DNA of 64,000 bases, taken from NCBI RefSeq assembly GCF_050908995.1, contig NC_135127.1, positions 13,100,001 through 13,164,000 of the forward strand, written 5' to 3'. This document shows positions 34,701-46,781 of this stretch, piece after piece. Source of the stretch: Andrena cerasifolii. Taxonomy: Eukaryota; Arthropoda; Insecta; Hymenoptera; Andrenidae. Position numbers and translations under genes: made by a program. Within the stretch, counting starts at the first letter, position 1. Each line of letters opens with the position of its first letter. A model generated the notes under the pieces. The model worked only from the letters and a program-made list of their open reading frames with translations. It was not told the origin of the DNA and ran no database searches.

Positions 34701-37700
34701 CCACGTTCAGGCGACCTTTAATATCCCCTCCCCTTGGACGCTTCCGCCGTTGGATAAAATGAGAGAACTGGCGGAGAAGAGGGCTCGGGGGGGGGGGGGG
34801 AGAGAGTCCTGACACGACCTACAGCAACCAGAGGCAGGCGCACAGCTGATTTCGTAACGGCCAGGCGACACTCCCGCAGTTCTATCGTTCTCCGGAAATG
34901 CTCCGTGACCTACATACTTCCTGGATTCTGTGGAACGATGAAACAGAACCGTTCAGCCCACCACAGATTTCAAAAAGTCCCCCGGAGCTGCGTCCTTGAA
35001 CGAAAGAAACGGAGCCAGTCGCTGACTTTGTATCCACCCCTGCGACTACCCCTGTGGAGTTCGGCGGCTTCGTACCAATGTAGCGGAACAGATTGAAATA
35101 TGACCTGGGGGCTTGATTGATATCAATGATTGATAACTATGCAAAGTTGCAACTGAAGAAAATTGGCTGATTAATCAGTTACGAAAGAATGCCAAGGATC
35201 GAGCGATTTGCCGGCGTGTATTTAGACGAATAAGTACGTCCGAAGCAGATTTCGTCAGTCACGGTGGACAAACACGGCGTCATAATCTTCTAAAGAGCCT
35301 CAGGTGCGAATATGGCATCCGTTATTTATAGACCGCTACATTCACACTTGTACAGTATCTGCTTGACATACGTAATGAACTTGACAAGTCAGTAACATGG
35401 ACACGTCATACCGATAGGTCCTACGAAATCTGGAAATTCAATCAACTCGAATTATCAGCGTTCTTTGGATCGAACCTTATTTCTGGGTGGTCCGGCGACA
35501 ACTGACCCCACCCACTTTCTTTAAAAAGACAAGAAACTAGGATAAACGTCTGTCATAGTTTTTAGAATCGTATAACAATCGAACGGTTTATCTGATTTTC
35601 CCGCCATTTGCCTCGACGCCGTTGACTTCGGCGTACCGATCGTGTAACGAGATCGATTATTGATCACACATCGCACCATAGCATCGATTGAATAATATGG
35701 CAAATATTTTGCGTTCCCTTTCAATCGTGTGCAAAATACAGCGGAAACAATAGGTGAGACGTACGGACTTACCAACGTTCCAGCAGGATGTTCGCTGCAC
35801 GAAATTCCATTCCCTCGTACATAGAATCCGCCATCCGTTAATTCCCAAATCTTCACGCACTACTGATCATAAATTCAACTCATTAAACTCTACGATTACA
35901 TTCATTACGCGTAGAGCTTTGCTCCTAAAACTTACCACCCAATCAACCAGAATCATTTCCCACTCATTTTCTTCCACTTTCGAACGCAAACGCCCTCTGC
36001 GCGATAAACAAAAGCGAGAACCATATTAACCGATTTACCATATCTTACACGCAATATAACATAATAGATCTGCTCCTTCCGTACATGTCTCGTTCAGAAG
36101 CACACAACCATTTCCAAGCAAACAATCACAATCATCCTGCCCAGTTTAAACGGATTAAAATAACACGACCGATCGCGAATTTCGCATGACCACCCTACAC
36201 TAACAATCTCTCCGCCAGATGTCTCCTGCGTCTTAAATATTTGGCCCTTCGCGTGCCGAAGAAAAATTACAGTACCAATACCAATATCTGCTTCCATATC
36301 TAGTGCTTTTGTCCGGGAGGAGAGGCGGGAGGTGCGTGTCGATTCGTCCGGTAACGGGCTTTCATGAATTTCGTCTCGTTAGCCTAAGAATGCGAAGAGA
36401 GTAGGGTAATTAGGGGGCGAGGAGAAGGAAGTCGAGGTAGCAACCGCGGGGTCCTCGTAGAAACAACGGAACGAAGGAACGCGGCTGGACCGTGGACCGT
36501 GGAACGTACCTGGGCGAGGATCGCGGATCACGGGGTGCGGGGCGTGGGGGAGGCTGTGTGCAAAGGAGGGATGCGATTGGACGAGGCAGAGGGGAGAGGT
36601 TCTCGCCGTTCTCGGCTGTTGAGAGGCGAGTTGATTCCGCGCCACTTCGTTTCCGACTCGTGTCTGCGTAGCACGTATCCGAGGACTAAGCCGCAACGCC
36701 ATCCTTTGTCTTTCGTTCATCTGCTAACTCAGCTAACTGTAAGTAGGACATATCTCTTAATTGCTCTTAATTCTCGTAACGCGCGTCCACGGGCCACGCT
36801 ACCCTCGACCGAATCGCGGAAATCGAGTCGGTGCAAATAAGAAATCGAAGGATCTCTAGCCGATCATATTTTCCATCCTTTCGCGTCACTCTTCGATTTG
36901 GAAATTTAAGCGTGTTGGCTCGTTGCTCGATGGTTTAAACATTGATTGTCGCGAGGATCGGCGGGGTTTCTCTGATTTCTTGCACGTAATCGTTGGAATG
37001 TAATGACAGCCCACCGTGACGCGAAACTGTGCAATGATTCATCGGTAACCGTTGATCAACGATTGCTGCGATTGGCGGTTGCGTGCCGCGTTCCTGCGTT
37101 GTGCCGGTTTTTAGGTTAGAGATCGGCGAGGTGTAGGAATCAGGCGTAGATGCCGATTCGGTAGATTCGTGGTTTGTCGGCTTCGAACTGCGCAATTGTG
37201 TCTTTAAGGCGCAGTTTATACAATGTTTCCTTCGTTTAACGTTCGTGGGGTGGTTAATTTCGCACATGGTTCGACGAATCCGTGGTGCGAAGAAAATGTC
37301 TGAAGCTGTTGGTCGCGGGATATGCTACATCCGGTCGAACTTTTTACTTCTCAAATAACGGGACTCTTCGTGATAATTTTTTAAATTTAACGGACACAGC
37401 TAAATCTAACTTAAACCAGCAAATGTACGTATGCAAAAACGACCATGTAAGTGGTAGTTATGCGAGTTATGAGTCATGCGACCGCAGTTTAATGGAATCG
37501 TTAACCTACGTTTCGTGCGAAATATCTTTTCGCCCATAATAGAACGTGTCAATTCGGAACTCGCGAAAATACGCGAGATGGCATGGCTTCTTCTCCTCTT
37601 GCACTTCAAGGTTATATCTCGGTTTGCAGAGCTGGCAATTTCTGAATTTTAATTGAAAAATTACATGCTTCTGTCTTTCCCCTGCTAATTTTCGTATCAA

Positions 37701-40700
37701 AGCGTCTTAGAGAATATAATATGTTCGAGCTTTTAGCACCACTGTTTATTACCGTTTTCTATCCGCATTACTATCGACCTCACTTTCAGGGCTTCGGTAA
37801 TACCGTATTACATCATTGTGGTTCTTCTTCCCGCACGAAACGATCATTACTTGCAGTGACTATTGATTTTCATGTACTTCTTGAAAGAAATAATCATAAC
37901 GGTTATTTTAAAAATGTCGAATAGGATAGAATATATCAAAACACACATTTTTTATTTATTTATTCCTCTGATATATACCATGAGATACAGAAGGGATTCG
38001 TTGGTATATTCGGAAAAATGGACAAGTATATCTGTGTAGATGCACATATGTGTATTACAGCAACGAATCGATTCCTCATTAACATAATAGAACGCTCGAG
38101 GCTAATTAGTGCGTGAATGTGAATCGATCGGTCCAATTTTCGTTGAGCGCCTAGTCGGAAAAGATCTGAGCTCCACAATCTCGTTTCCTGTTAATCCTCG
38201 GCGTTACGCAATTTTCCAACCCCGTCGGTTCGCCTTGGTTCCACGTCCTATTCAACCATTCGAAATTGTATCGAATATGCAAATCCCAGGGCGCGATGCA
38301 TCGGATTTCCGTCCCGGGAATTCTGTCAAAAGTAAATTGACAGATTACGGTCAGACTACGGTACAGTGAAACGAGTGGGTGCAGTCTGATTACGTAAGGC
38401 CAGGGATGTCCAGCGGTTCTCAAACTCCTCGCTTCAAAAGGAATCTCAGTGGAAGCGCCTATTCGTACACGGACACACTTCACCCGCTTATATTCTTTTC
38501 GTTACACCCAAAGTCGGCTTTTAAACACATAGAATTAGCATATTAAACCGCAGCGAGATTTCTGTGTCTCGTCTCGTGTCAGTTTATTAAAATCAAATTA
38601 GCAGGGTTCCCTAATAGAGCATAGTCACGAACAGCCTCTCGTAACCATAATCAAATTTAACGAACTCATTATCAGTGCCTCGATCTTGCAAGATTTACCG
38701 ACCGATCGAGGTTACCGGGCGGCCGAAAATTTTTCCACCAATTAAGTATTCGCTGCTTCCAACGGTTTCCAAGAGAGGGCTGTCGGCGGAATTCGGCGGC
38801 GGCGCGGGGGGGGGGGGGGCTGTTGGAAACTGATTTATCGTCGATCGAAACGTATGCAAAGCAGGCTCCTTATTAGCAAAGATAGGCTCATCGATGCGTT
38901 TCTTGGGAGGAACCTCGTTAGGAGACCGGAGATTCGTTTGAGCGGCGCGTGCATGCGTTATGGCGGTTTGGTAATTCAAAACGGAAATTGATAGTTGGCG
39001 GTCTCCCCCGATTCAGGGGTGGGGGGAGGGGGCGAGAGGGGTTTTGCGTGCAAGGAACGCGTCGTCGTCGTCGTCGCGTGCGTCTAACCTGGCTGGATAT
39101 GTGTGCGCGCGCGCGCGTTTGTGCATGCACGTATGTATGCAGAACGGAATGCACGCCACGTCTGCCGTCGATGTTTCCCCTTTGATCGATTATTCGCGAC
39201 ATAACGCGTACCCAGTATCACTCTGCGACATTTAACTCCGTCTTCTTTTCCATCAAAGCACTTCTCAGTAGCAGCTGCTACACTGAGAATTATATTTTCC
39301 TTTCACACTTCCCTCTGACCTTTCACAATTTTCCTAGCGCGGGGGCATGAGGTATCAATGAAAATGCTGAAGATAAATTTAGAAGGACTCAGTGCAGCGA
39401 TATCGGTCGGATAAAATAAACAGATTATTTTTAATCAGTAACGATCTTTCCACACCCTTTTTTTCTTGGGGAAAATGAAAGTGTGTACTTGAGACTGCTT
39501 TTAAAATTCGATCGAATAGTTCAAGTTCACACCATCCAAGTGTAAAGGTCTGACTGCTGTCTATTTGCGAGTTGCCGATTAACCTTCGGAAGGTTCTTTA
39601 ATACTGTAGGTATATAAAAACGTGTGCATCGTGCACGTGCTATAATAATCTCTGGAAGGTTCTTACCTGGCTGTCTGTAGCGCATCCTAATAATTCACGA
39701 CGCCTCGTTTCACCGATGCCACCGTAGGCTCTCCTTGACCTTAACGAAACGGGTGTGCAAGTAGCTGACTCTGGAACGTACATTAGAATTAAAAATATGA
39801 CCCCTCTGTGTACTAAAGTGGCTTTTCGTGGAAAAGAACTGCTGCGTAGCATTCTTCTTAGAAAGACAACGCGCGACATTCCATGCGGGGAACATAATTC
39901 CTTCTTACGTTGAGATAATCAAGGTGTCCCGCTACTTTTCACAGCTGCGATGGTATTCAAGATATACAGATACCTTGTAGGGTGAAGTACTAGAATTTCA
40001 TTGTACACGATGAAAATTTGAATTCGTTCACTTCAGGATCGGCGAAGGGGTGGAGAGATGTAAAATCTTGAGTGCAATAATAATTGGCGGGGACTATGCA
40101 GTTGCGCGTTAGCTTGAAAATATAAATGTGCCAACCCGTTGCGAGCAACAACTTGTTTGCCGTCTTCATTTAGATACACTATTTACACAATAAATCATAC
40201 CGAACGGACTGCCAAAAGTTACGAAAACTAGATTAAACTTTGCTTAATATAATCTTGTCGCTTCCAAGAAACTTTGTATTAAAAATTGTTGGCCAAGACT
40301 TCTCATTCTGAACTGGTTTTATAAAAATATTTTGGGAAATATTTTACAGTGATCTGTTGCAGAGTTTAATAAGTAGCTTGTACCGATATCGAGGGTGTTC
40401 CGTTGGTAAACTCCTCGTTTACCGACGGTTGCGTTCGGAATTACCACGCGATCCCAGTGGATGGTAAAGCAGTTTGTGACTATTTCCAACAGGTCGCTCC
40501 ACTAGTCAATGGCCCACATTGAGCTCTATCCTAACTGGAGTGTGAACAGCTGTGGGGAGAAGTAGAGGCGACAGCGGTCCGAGAGAAATCGAAGATAGTG
40601 CGTGAATGTATCTTTGTTCTTCACTATCCTGTACTAAATTTGTGCGTAGTGGGGGTATAGACGCCAAGCGGTACGCCATGATCTTTGTTAGCATCAGTTA

Positions 40701-43700
40701 CTTTTTTTTATTTTGCCATCATTATTGACAAGAATATTCGTTTTGGGATATGTTTCTAGTAAGACAGAGAAAGTCTGACCCTCCGCCATTGCTCTGTTCA
40801 CACTTTAGTTAGGATAGAGCTGAATGATGGCCCCGTGGTCATTGGCCACAAATGACCAACAGTATTCTGCTAATTACTTATATAACTCCACACTCGTACT
40901 ATAAGAATTCTTGAATTTTTCGCAATATAGTCGGCAAAGACATAACGGTTGACGATATTTAATTCTTAAACGCAAAGTGTAAGATGGCTCCTCGTTACAT
41001 AGACCCACTCGCTCCTCGCGGAAGCTGCTGACACCGTTTGCTCGGAATTCGCATAATTCGCCTCGATTCCTTCGCCAAATTGGCGGAGCAGGCCTGAAAC
41101 GATTGCATCCGGCGAGTCGCACTTGTCCGTTGCTCCATTTCCTACTCCGTTGCAACGAGACACCTCTGCATCACTTCGCCATCCTCCCAGTGGCATTCTC
41201 TCGTAAGAAAGAATTACACGCTTGATCATCGATAGCCTGAAAACCAAAGTCAAGTACCTCGAGCTACAAGCATCGCCTAATCGAGAACCTCGCGCGACTT
41301 CTCTGGATAAAAGGAAGAAGTAAACCGCGGGCAATCGGAGTAACGTAATATTTGCTGAGAAAACACGGTCCGCAAATATTAGCCGCACTCCAACGGAGTG
41401 TCGTGTGTTCGTACGATAATGTTATTTGCCAAACGTGACGTTCCTTTTAAATGGACCAGCCGTTTCGCCTATCCGCGAAGCGTCGCCGATTTGATTCCCG
41501 CTTCGAAGCGCAATTAGTAATTAGTCATTGGTAGGCTGCTAACCGTGACGAGGAGTGTGTGTGTGTAGTCCTTGGAAGCCGCCGTGTCTTGGCCTCCAAC
41601 ATCGTTCGTGTCCCACGATAGTTTGTACTCGAAATGTACTCTGTGCCCCTCGATTCTCTACGCGCAGATATCGCGCAGATATCGCGCAGTTTTCATGACT
41701 AGTGGATGGAATTTAATTGCTCCAGCCGCTAATCGGGGCCACCTACTTAAACTCTGCCGTTTGCTCTAGAGCTCGTTTCGCGGATTTATGAGCAAACGGC
41801 GAATAGGGGAGGAGGTCTCCGCGCTTGACACGTAGTTAGGCAGGTTTTTATTTATTCAAAGGAGATTGATAACGCAGTGGAACGATGTGTTATGCTGATC
41901 AAGTTTCTTTTATATTATTCTTATCATACGTCTTTTTACGGCGATAGAATACAAAGCGCTAAAGGCTGCCACACGACTATTGTAGGAATAGGAGGTCCCA
42001 ATTTCCACGGATATTCGGGACCTCTCTTATGGGGCTTTCTGATCCCACGCTATGTACATTTCACGACCCCTCGAATTTGTATTCCAAAGGTGCTCCTCGC
42101 CGCGATTTCGAGCACCGTGCATGATTTCAGATTGCACGTTGCGCAATCTTTTTTCGCCAAGCCGCCGAGAGATTTAGCGAGTCGAATCGCCTTCTTTGCA
42201 TTGGCTGCTCTGGAGGTTGCTCGTCAACACCCGCTGGAGCCGTTAATTAGCGACTGGTACCGCTGTTCCTCGTGGCCGACAGCAAACATTCGAGGACCAA
42301 TTTTCTGCTGCACCGATTTCGTCGTTAATTCGACAGCTGCCGTCGTCACACCGCAGGCAAGACGGAGTCCGACGGAATAGAAATAATAACAGCCGATTTA
42401 TTACGAAACGCAAAATCGTGCTGGGGAAAACCGAAGGTGGTGGCTATATCTAGCAAAGCTCGTCGATCGCAATCATCGATAGCAGATTTCAAGATTCTCA
42501 AGGGCTTTGAGGCCTTGTACGTGCACGGTTACGATAATTTTATCGCCGAGGAATTATTATTATTATTATTATTATTTGTTACGGGGCAAGCTGAATTTCT
42601 ACAATAATGAATACAGTATCAGAAAAACAAGACATTTAACAGTAAAAAATTAAAGATGTCACGTTAGTTGATGACAATTTTCCGCAGATTCTGGGTTAGA
42701 TTCTTGAAAGTTAGTATGGACCCACAGAAAAATTCTTTGCTAGTCGATCCTACAATTTGGCGAGTTCGCCCAGCTCGTCTTCTGAAAGATGAAGACAAGA
42801 AGATTCTTATCAATAACTTGCATGCTCTGTTAGATGGTAAAAATCGTTGTGCTCCTCCTGGGAACGTCGAGCGCTTTAAATTAAACGCGACACGATCAAG
42901 GGTGAGAAAGAATCGTATTTCGCAGTCGACTGCGACAAAATAAGGACAAATTGATTTGACTCGTTAGAAAATCGGTCACGGTAACTCCAGAGGGGAGAAA
43001 AGAATCGCCTGCCCCCGAGGCAAAGATACAAGTGGCCCACGAGTTGACCGACCAGCCAACAAAGCGCAACAATGGAAACAAAGTGTCTGCGTTTACCCTG
43101 GCGCGCGTTGTTCCTCCGCGTGTCGCTCTTTCATCCCCCAGGCCGTGCCTTTTCAGGGTAACGCGAAAAACTTGGAGGGAGGCGGCGAAGAGACGAATCG
43201 TTACTCTCCGCTTTCACCAGGGCTTAAAACTCGCCCCGAGAAACGCTGCTACGCGTAACGAGCTCTGCTTTGGAGATTCGACGAACAGCGGTGGAGAACA
43301 GAGAAAGCTTGGACCAGTGGAGGACAAAAGTTTGCTCTCATTCGCGTTTCATAATCCACTATTTGCCATTAAAAGCAGCAGAGACACGTGTGTAGGCTCT
43401 GGGTTAGCGAAACACCGAGCTGCACAGAATAGATTATTGCACGGGCAACCGTGTTTGCGATGCATTGACGGCTGACAGTAGGTGTATACGCGTCGGATGC
43501 ACCGGTGCATACGCGCAACTGAACGAAGAAAATTACATCTTGCGGATCGTTCACACCTCTATCGTGCGATAAATAATCCTCGCATTTTCTGCCCGCCAGT
43601 CAGCGTCATGTTATTTATTTTTAAACGTTCGATTAAACTTTTGCTATCCTTCTCCATCGATTTTATTGCTTTTCTGCGTTGATCCTCTACGTATTAAGTA

Positions 43701-43900
43701 TATGTACCTATAATGCGACACGCTTTCGCGTCACTCAGTTAGTTGCTCTTTGACTCGCGCGCGACCCGCGCCGTATGATTCGAAAAATTCTCGTAACCCA
43801 AAGAAAGTGTCAATCCCCCCGCCCGAAGCTCTCAATTGCCCGCGAAAAATTTAGAAAGTCTCAGAGCCCAGCTGCCGTGGTACTCGCGTGACCGATCGAA
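31781..43900. other. Gene-poor DNA between repo and arginine kinase
   Basis: About 12 kb has many short ORFs on both strands, none with recognisable domains. Visible features are three runs of exactly 14 G (32606, 34787 and 38806), a GCGTC pentamer repeat at 33711-33749, a CG/GT-rich spot near 39060-39130, and a small (ATT)n run near 42553-42577. An ORF at 42716-42943 starting MDPQKNSLLVDPTIWRVRPA is the least implausible of the set but has no support. Confidence 0.5.
33711..33749. repeat. GCGTC/GCGTT pentanucleotide microsatellite
   Basis: Eight tandem copies of a CGTTG/CGTCG pentamer are visible, the first two as CGTTG and the rest CGTCG. Confidence 0.85.
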
Positions 43901-45250
43901 CTTATGCATAATCGCCGCGTTGCCAGCGCTCTGCAAGGACCAAAGGTGGTTCGGTCAGCGGTCGCGCTAATGCGAGCCATTGTCTGCCGAGGCGGAGTTT
44001 AAACGTCACACGTTTCGTGGCAGGGTGGAAAACTGCGACGATCCAAGCAGCAGGCCTACCCGCGACGGACGGACGCACGCACGCACGCACGCCCGTCCGT
44101 GCGCGCGTGATTTTCCACGCGGTGCGCGGAGGCTGGGGCCTGGTGTGGGTGTACGGTGTGCGTGCTATCGACCGGGGTATCCTTCCGTGCTGGACGACCG
44201 TGCCCCACCCTGCAGCCGGCTAGCTCGCCAAGGATAGAGCGATATACGCGGCGTGCAGAACGGAAGACAGCCGACCAGCCCGTACCCCTCGAGAGGAAGG
44301 GAGAGGGTCGCGAGCGACGTAGTTGGAAACGGCGAAAAAAGCGAGATGGATTTAGACGCGGAGGTAAAAGCGGGCCGGGAGGGGATCCCTGAAACGGGGA
44401 AAGTCGCGCCGGGAGAGGGAGAGAGAAGGAGGCGGTGTGACAGAGATAAAGCCGACGAGGAAGAGAGACGGCGGATCCATCCGAGTAGGGGGGAGAGGCC
44501 GCGAGAGAGACGGACAGCGAGGCGGTGAAAGAGAGATCATGCCACGCAGAAATGCCTCCTGCTTAGTGATAGCGTAGAGACTGTAGTGCTCGCATCTCAC
44601 GCACCCCAGGTCGTGACATTTCTACGGTAACACTGGTTAATTGCGCGCGTTAACACGCGTCGCGTACAAGTACGCGGGACTTACGCAAGGATAGAGAGGA
44701 GGAGAAGCACGTAACCCGCGGCTACTGAGTCGGAGGACACGCGAGATAAGTACCTGCGAGGAACAGGGGCCGGGACACTTCGTCGCGAGAGGGAAAACAG
44801 CGGAGGTTTTTTGTTTTTTGTCCACCGATCGTCGGAATTCTTTTTCGTTGCCCGATACACGGTAAGTGGAGGACAAGGAGGGGGATGTAAGTAGGTTCGC
44901 GGTTGCACTGGCTGCTTCTGCTACGAGCAATGTATTTTTCTTTTCGGTGGAGTAGTATTCGATACCGACTCAGGCTCCCTTTGACTTTCGCCCGCGAACT
45001 GGAAATACACGGCGCGGCGCGGCGCGGCGCGGCGATAATAGCACGCGGGACGCATTGATCGCGATTACTGACTCGCTACGGCGGCAGCCAGCCCCCCCTT
45101 CCATGGTCTCACCTGTTCCCTCGATCTTTCTTTCTCCATTCTTTCCATTGGTTTTATCCCGCTCGAGGGTCACGCTTCGGCGATCCCCGGCTGATGTAAT
45201 CGCGCTCGCGTCAATTTTCCGATCGCTCGGGGCACGGGCGAGAGCGCCTC
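43901..45250 (+). promoter_or_regulatory. Argk: GC- and GAGA-rich region, candidate arginine kinase promoter and 5' UTR exon
   Basis: A CpG- and GC-rich stretch stands out from its flanks and includes GAGA-rich sequence at 44400-44530, an ACGC repeat inside an 8-bp stem (44065-44100) and a GGCGC pentamer run (45011-45034). ACACG followed by GTAAGTGG at 44862 is a strong donor that could end a non-coding first exon spliced to 48622. Assignment to arginine kinase is by position and strand only. Confidence 0.35.
45011..45034. repeat. GGCGC pentanucleotide microsatellite
   Basis: Almost five tandem GGCGC units lie in the GC-rich region upstream of arginine kinase. Confidence 0.85.
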
Positions 45251-45803
45251 GCGATGTCCTTCGGGTACTTCCCTAGTCAGTCGAAAGTGCAACCGGAAGT
45301 GGACTGCTCAAAAACCATTTTAATACACACTTGCTCTAAGAATAATTATTTCTGTAACAATCTATCCAAGTGTCTTGTGATTTACATCCTACGAGTCGTT
45401 TTGAGCAGTGCACGAGAGATTCAGGATAAAAATGAGGGAAAGAGACCGACGATCGGGTTGTTTGACAATTATCAGGCAACAAGGATATTTCAACGAAGGG
45501 TGCGTCCAAGGACGACCGGCGGAAGTGGTTTCAAGTGGACACGATACGTACAAAGATACACTTATTCCGTCCATCTTGCCACGAGCGAGGTCCTCGAAGA
45601 GGACCATCCGCCTCGAGGGTGAATCCTCCTCTTCCGGGTGGTGTTCTGCCGCTACCTCATCCGGGGTCGCTGGTCGAGGGGGACTGGAGAGGAAAGAGAA
45701 GAGGTGAAGTTTGATAGGAGGTTCGCGCGCGCTCTCTCCGTTCTTCCTCTCTTGCTGTGTCTCTCGCTGGGGCGTCGTCATCGTCGCCGTCGACGTCGCC
45801 GTC

Positions 45804-45844
45804 ATGGGCGGATGTACTTCGAAGGATACCACCTCGGCCGACGA
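45804..45844 (+). CDS. Argk: Alternative first coding exon 1a of arginine kinase (acylation-type N-terminus)
   Basis: An ATG in good context (GTCATGG) opens MGGCTSKDTTSAD plus two bases and stops at a strong donor GTACGTAT. Spliced to the acceptor at 48622 it restores an Asp codon and runs in frame through KENSN into the normal MVDQAVLDKL start, adding 19 residues (374 aa in all). Met-Gly-Gly-Cys with Ser at position 6 is a classic N-myristoylation plus palmitoylation signal, so a membrane-anchored kinase isoform is predicted. An upstream in-frame ATG at 45711 would bury this signal, but its peptide looks less natural. Confidence 0.65.
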
Positions 45845-46725
45845 GTACGTATCCGCCGGAACAGTGGCTGTGCGAGCAGAATTTTCATCGTCTTTCCAGC
45901 TGGCACGCCGCGCCGTCTGCTTTTGGCTTTTCAGGATTTCTATTGTTGGTTGGGTTGCGAGTTTAGGGAGGAGATGGTTAGGCGAGGATCGAGTTGTTTG
46001 AAATCTGGTGATTTCTATTTGTAAGTGGAAGGGTACGAAGCTTTGTGGATTACTGCTAGCTAGCTACTGCGATTGCAACTTTCGTTTCTTATACCGAAGC
46101 TTTACCACCTTAAGTTGAACATGAAAAGGAGCTTCGACGAGTGTGTACTCGGCGTTTATAGTAGCTAGGGGTACAACCCCTGTTCGTTCACACAAAAGGG
46201 TTAGCCCTTCGCCCTTACGTTGGGGCGTGGACGGGAAGCAGGTCAGCTGAAAAATTTTATTTGCATTTCGCACGATACGTCGGGCAGATTTATCGACAGA
46301 TAGAAAACATTTAGATATTAAGTCGACAACCCTGGGAGGACAAAAAGGCTCCCTCGTGAAGAGTCATCCCAGGATCAGGTGACCCCCACTCTTCCCTATT
46401 AATATCTACTTATCGCCGCACGCAACGTTACAGAAGCTTAAAAGAAACGGTGCAACGGTTAATCCGAGCCACGGGTTCGATTCTTTGATGGCTGTTCTGA
46501 ATCGTTAAGATCGTGGAAATTGAAAGGATTTGTACGACAGGAAGCTCGGACGCGATGAGAGCGTGTCCTACCGATCGATGACGTTCGTAAGCTCTCGTCG
46601 ATCGATGCAGATTAAAAGAAAGAGAGAAAGGGAGAAGTGGATAAATGGTCTGTGTAACAGTTCGTGTCGCTTGTAAATAGACTCCGTAAGCCGGGGATAC
46701 GATAATCGAGGCGTAATCGTGGACA

Positions 46726-46781
46726 ATGGGCGTGTGCATGGGCATATGCGAGGCGTCGGACGAGACGATCGTCGAGGACGA
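46726..46781 (+). CDS. Argk: Alternative first coding exon 1b of arginine kinase (acylation-type N-terminus)
   Basis: An ATG in strong context (ACAATGG), with an in-frame stop 12 nt upstream, encodes MGVCMGICEASDETIVED plus two bases. It then meets the same donor string as exon 1a (GACGA then GTACGTAT). Phase is again 2, so it also joins in frame at 48622, adding 24 residues (379 aa). Cysteines at positions 4 and 8 behind Met-Gly suggest dual acylation. Its similarity in layout to exon 1a suggests an ancient exon duplication or a shared function. Confidence 0.6.

Noticed and set aside
42716..42943. ORF starting MDPQKNSLLVDPTIWRVRPA between repo and Argk
   Set aside because: It looks mildly protein-like and has donor-like sites, but there is no domain, partner exon or context; kept only as a mention in the gene-poor region.
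45974..46020. ATG plus donor GTAAGT in phase 2, a fourth possible Argk first exon (MVRRGSSCLKSGDFY)
   Set aside because: Phase match alone is a one-in-three chance and the start context and peptide are unremarkable.
46440..46500. GGGTTCGATTC resembling a tRNA B box
   Set aside because: No A box, acceptor stem or cloverleaf could be formed around it.
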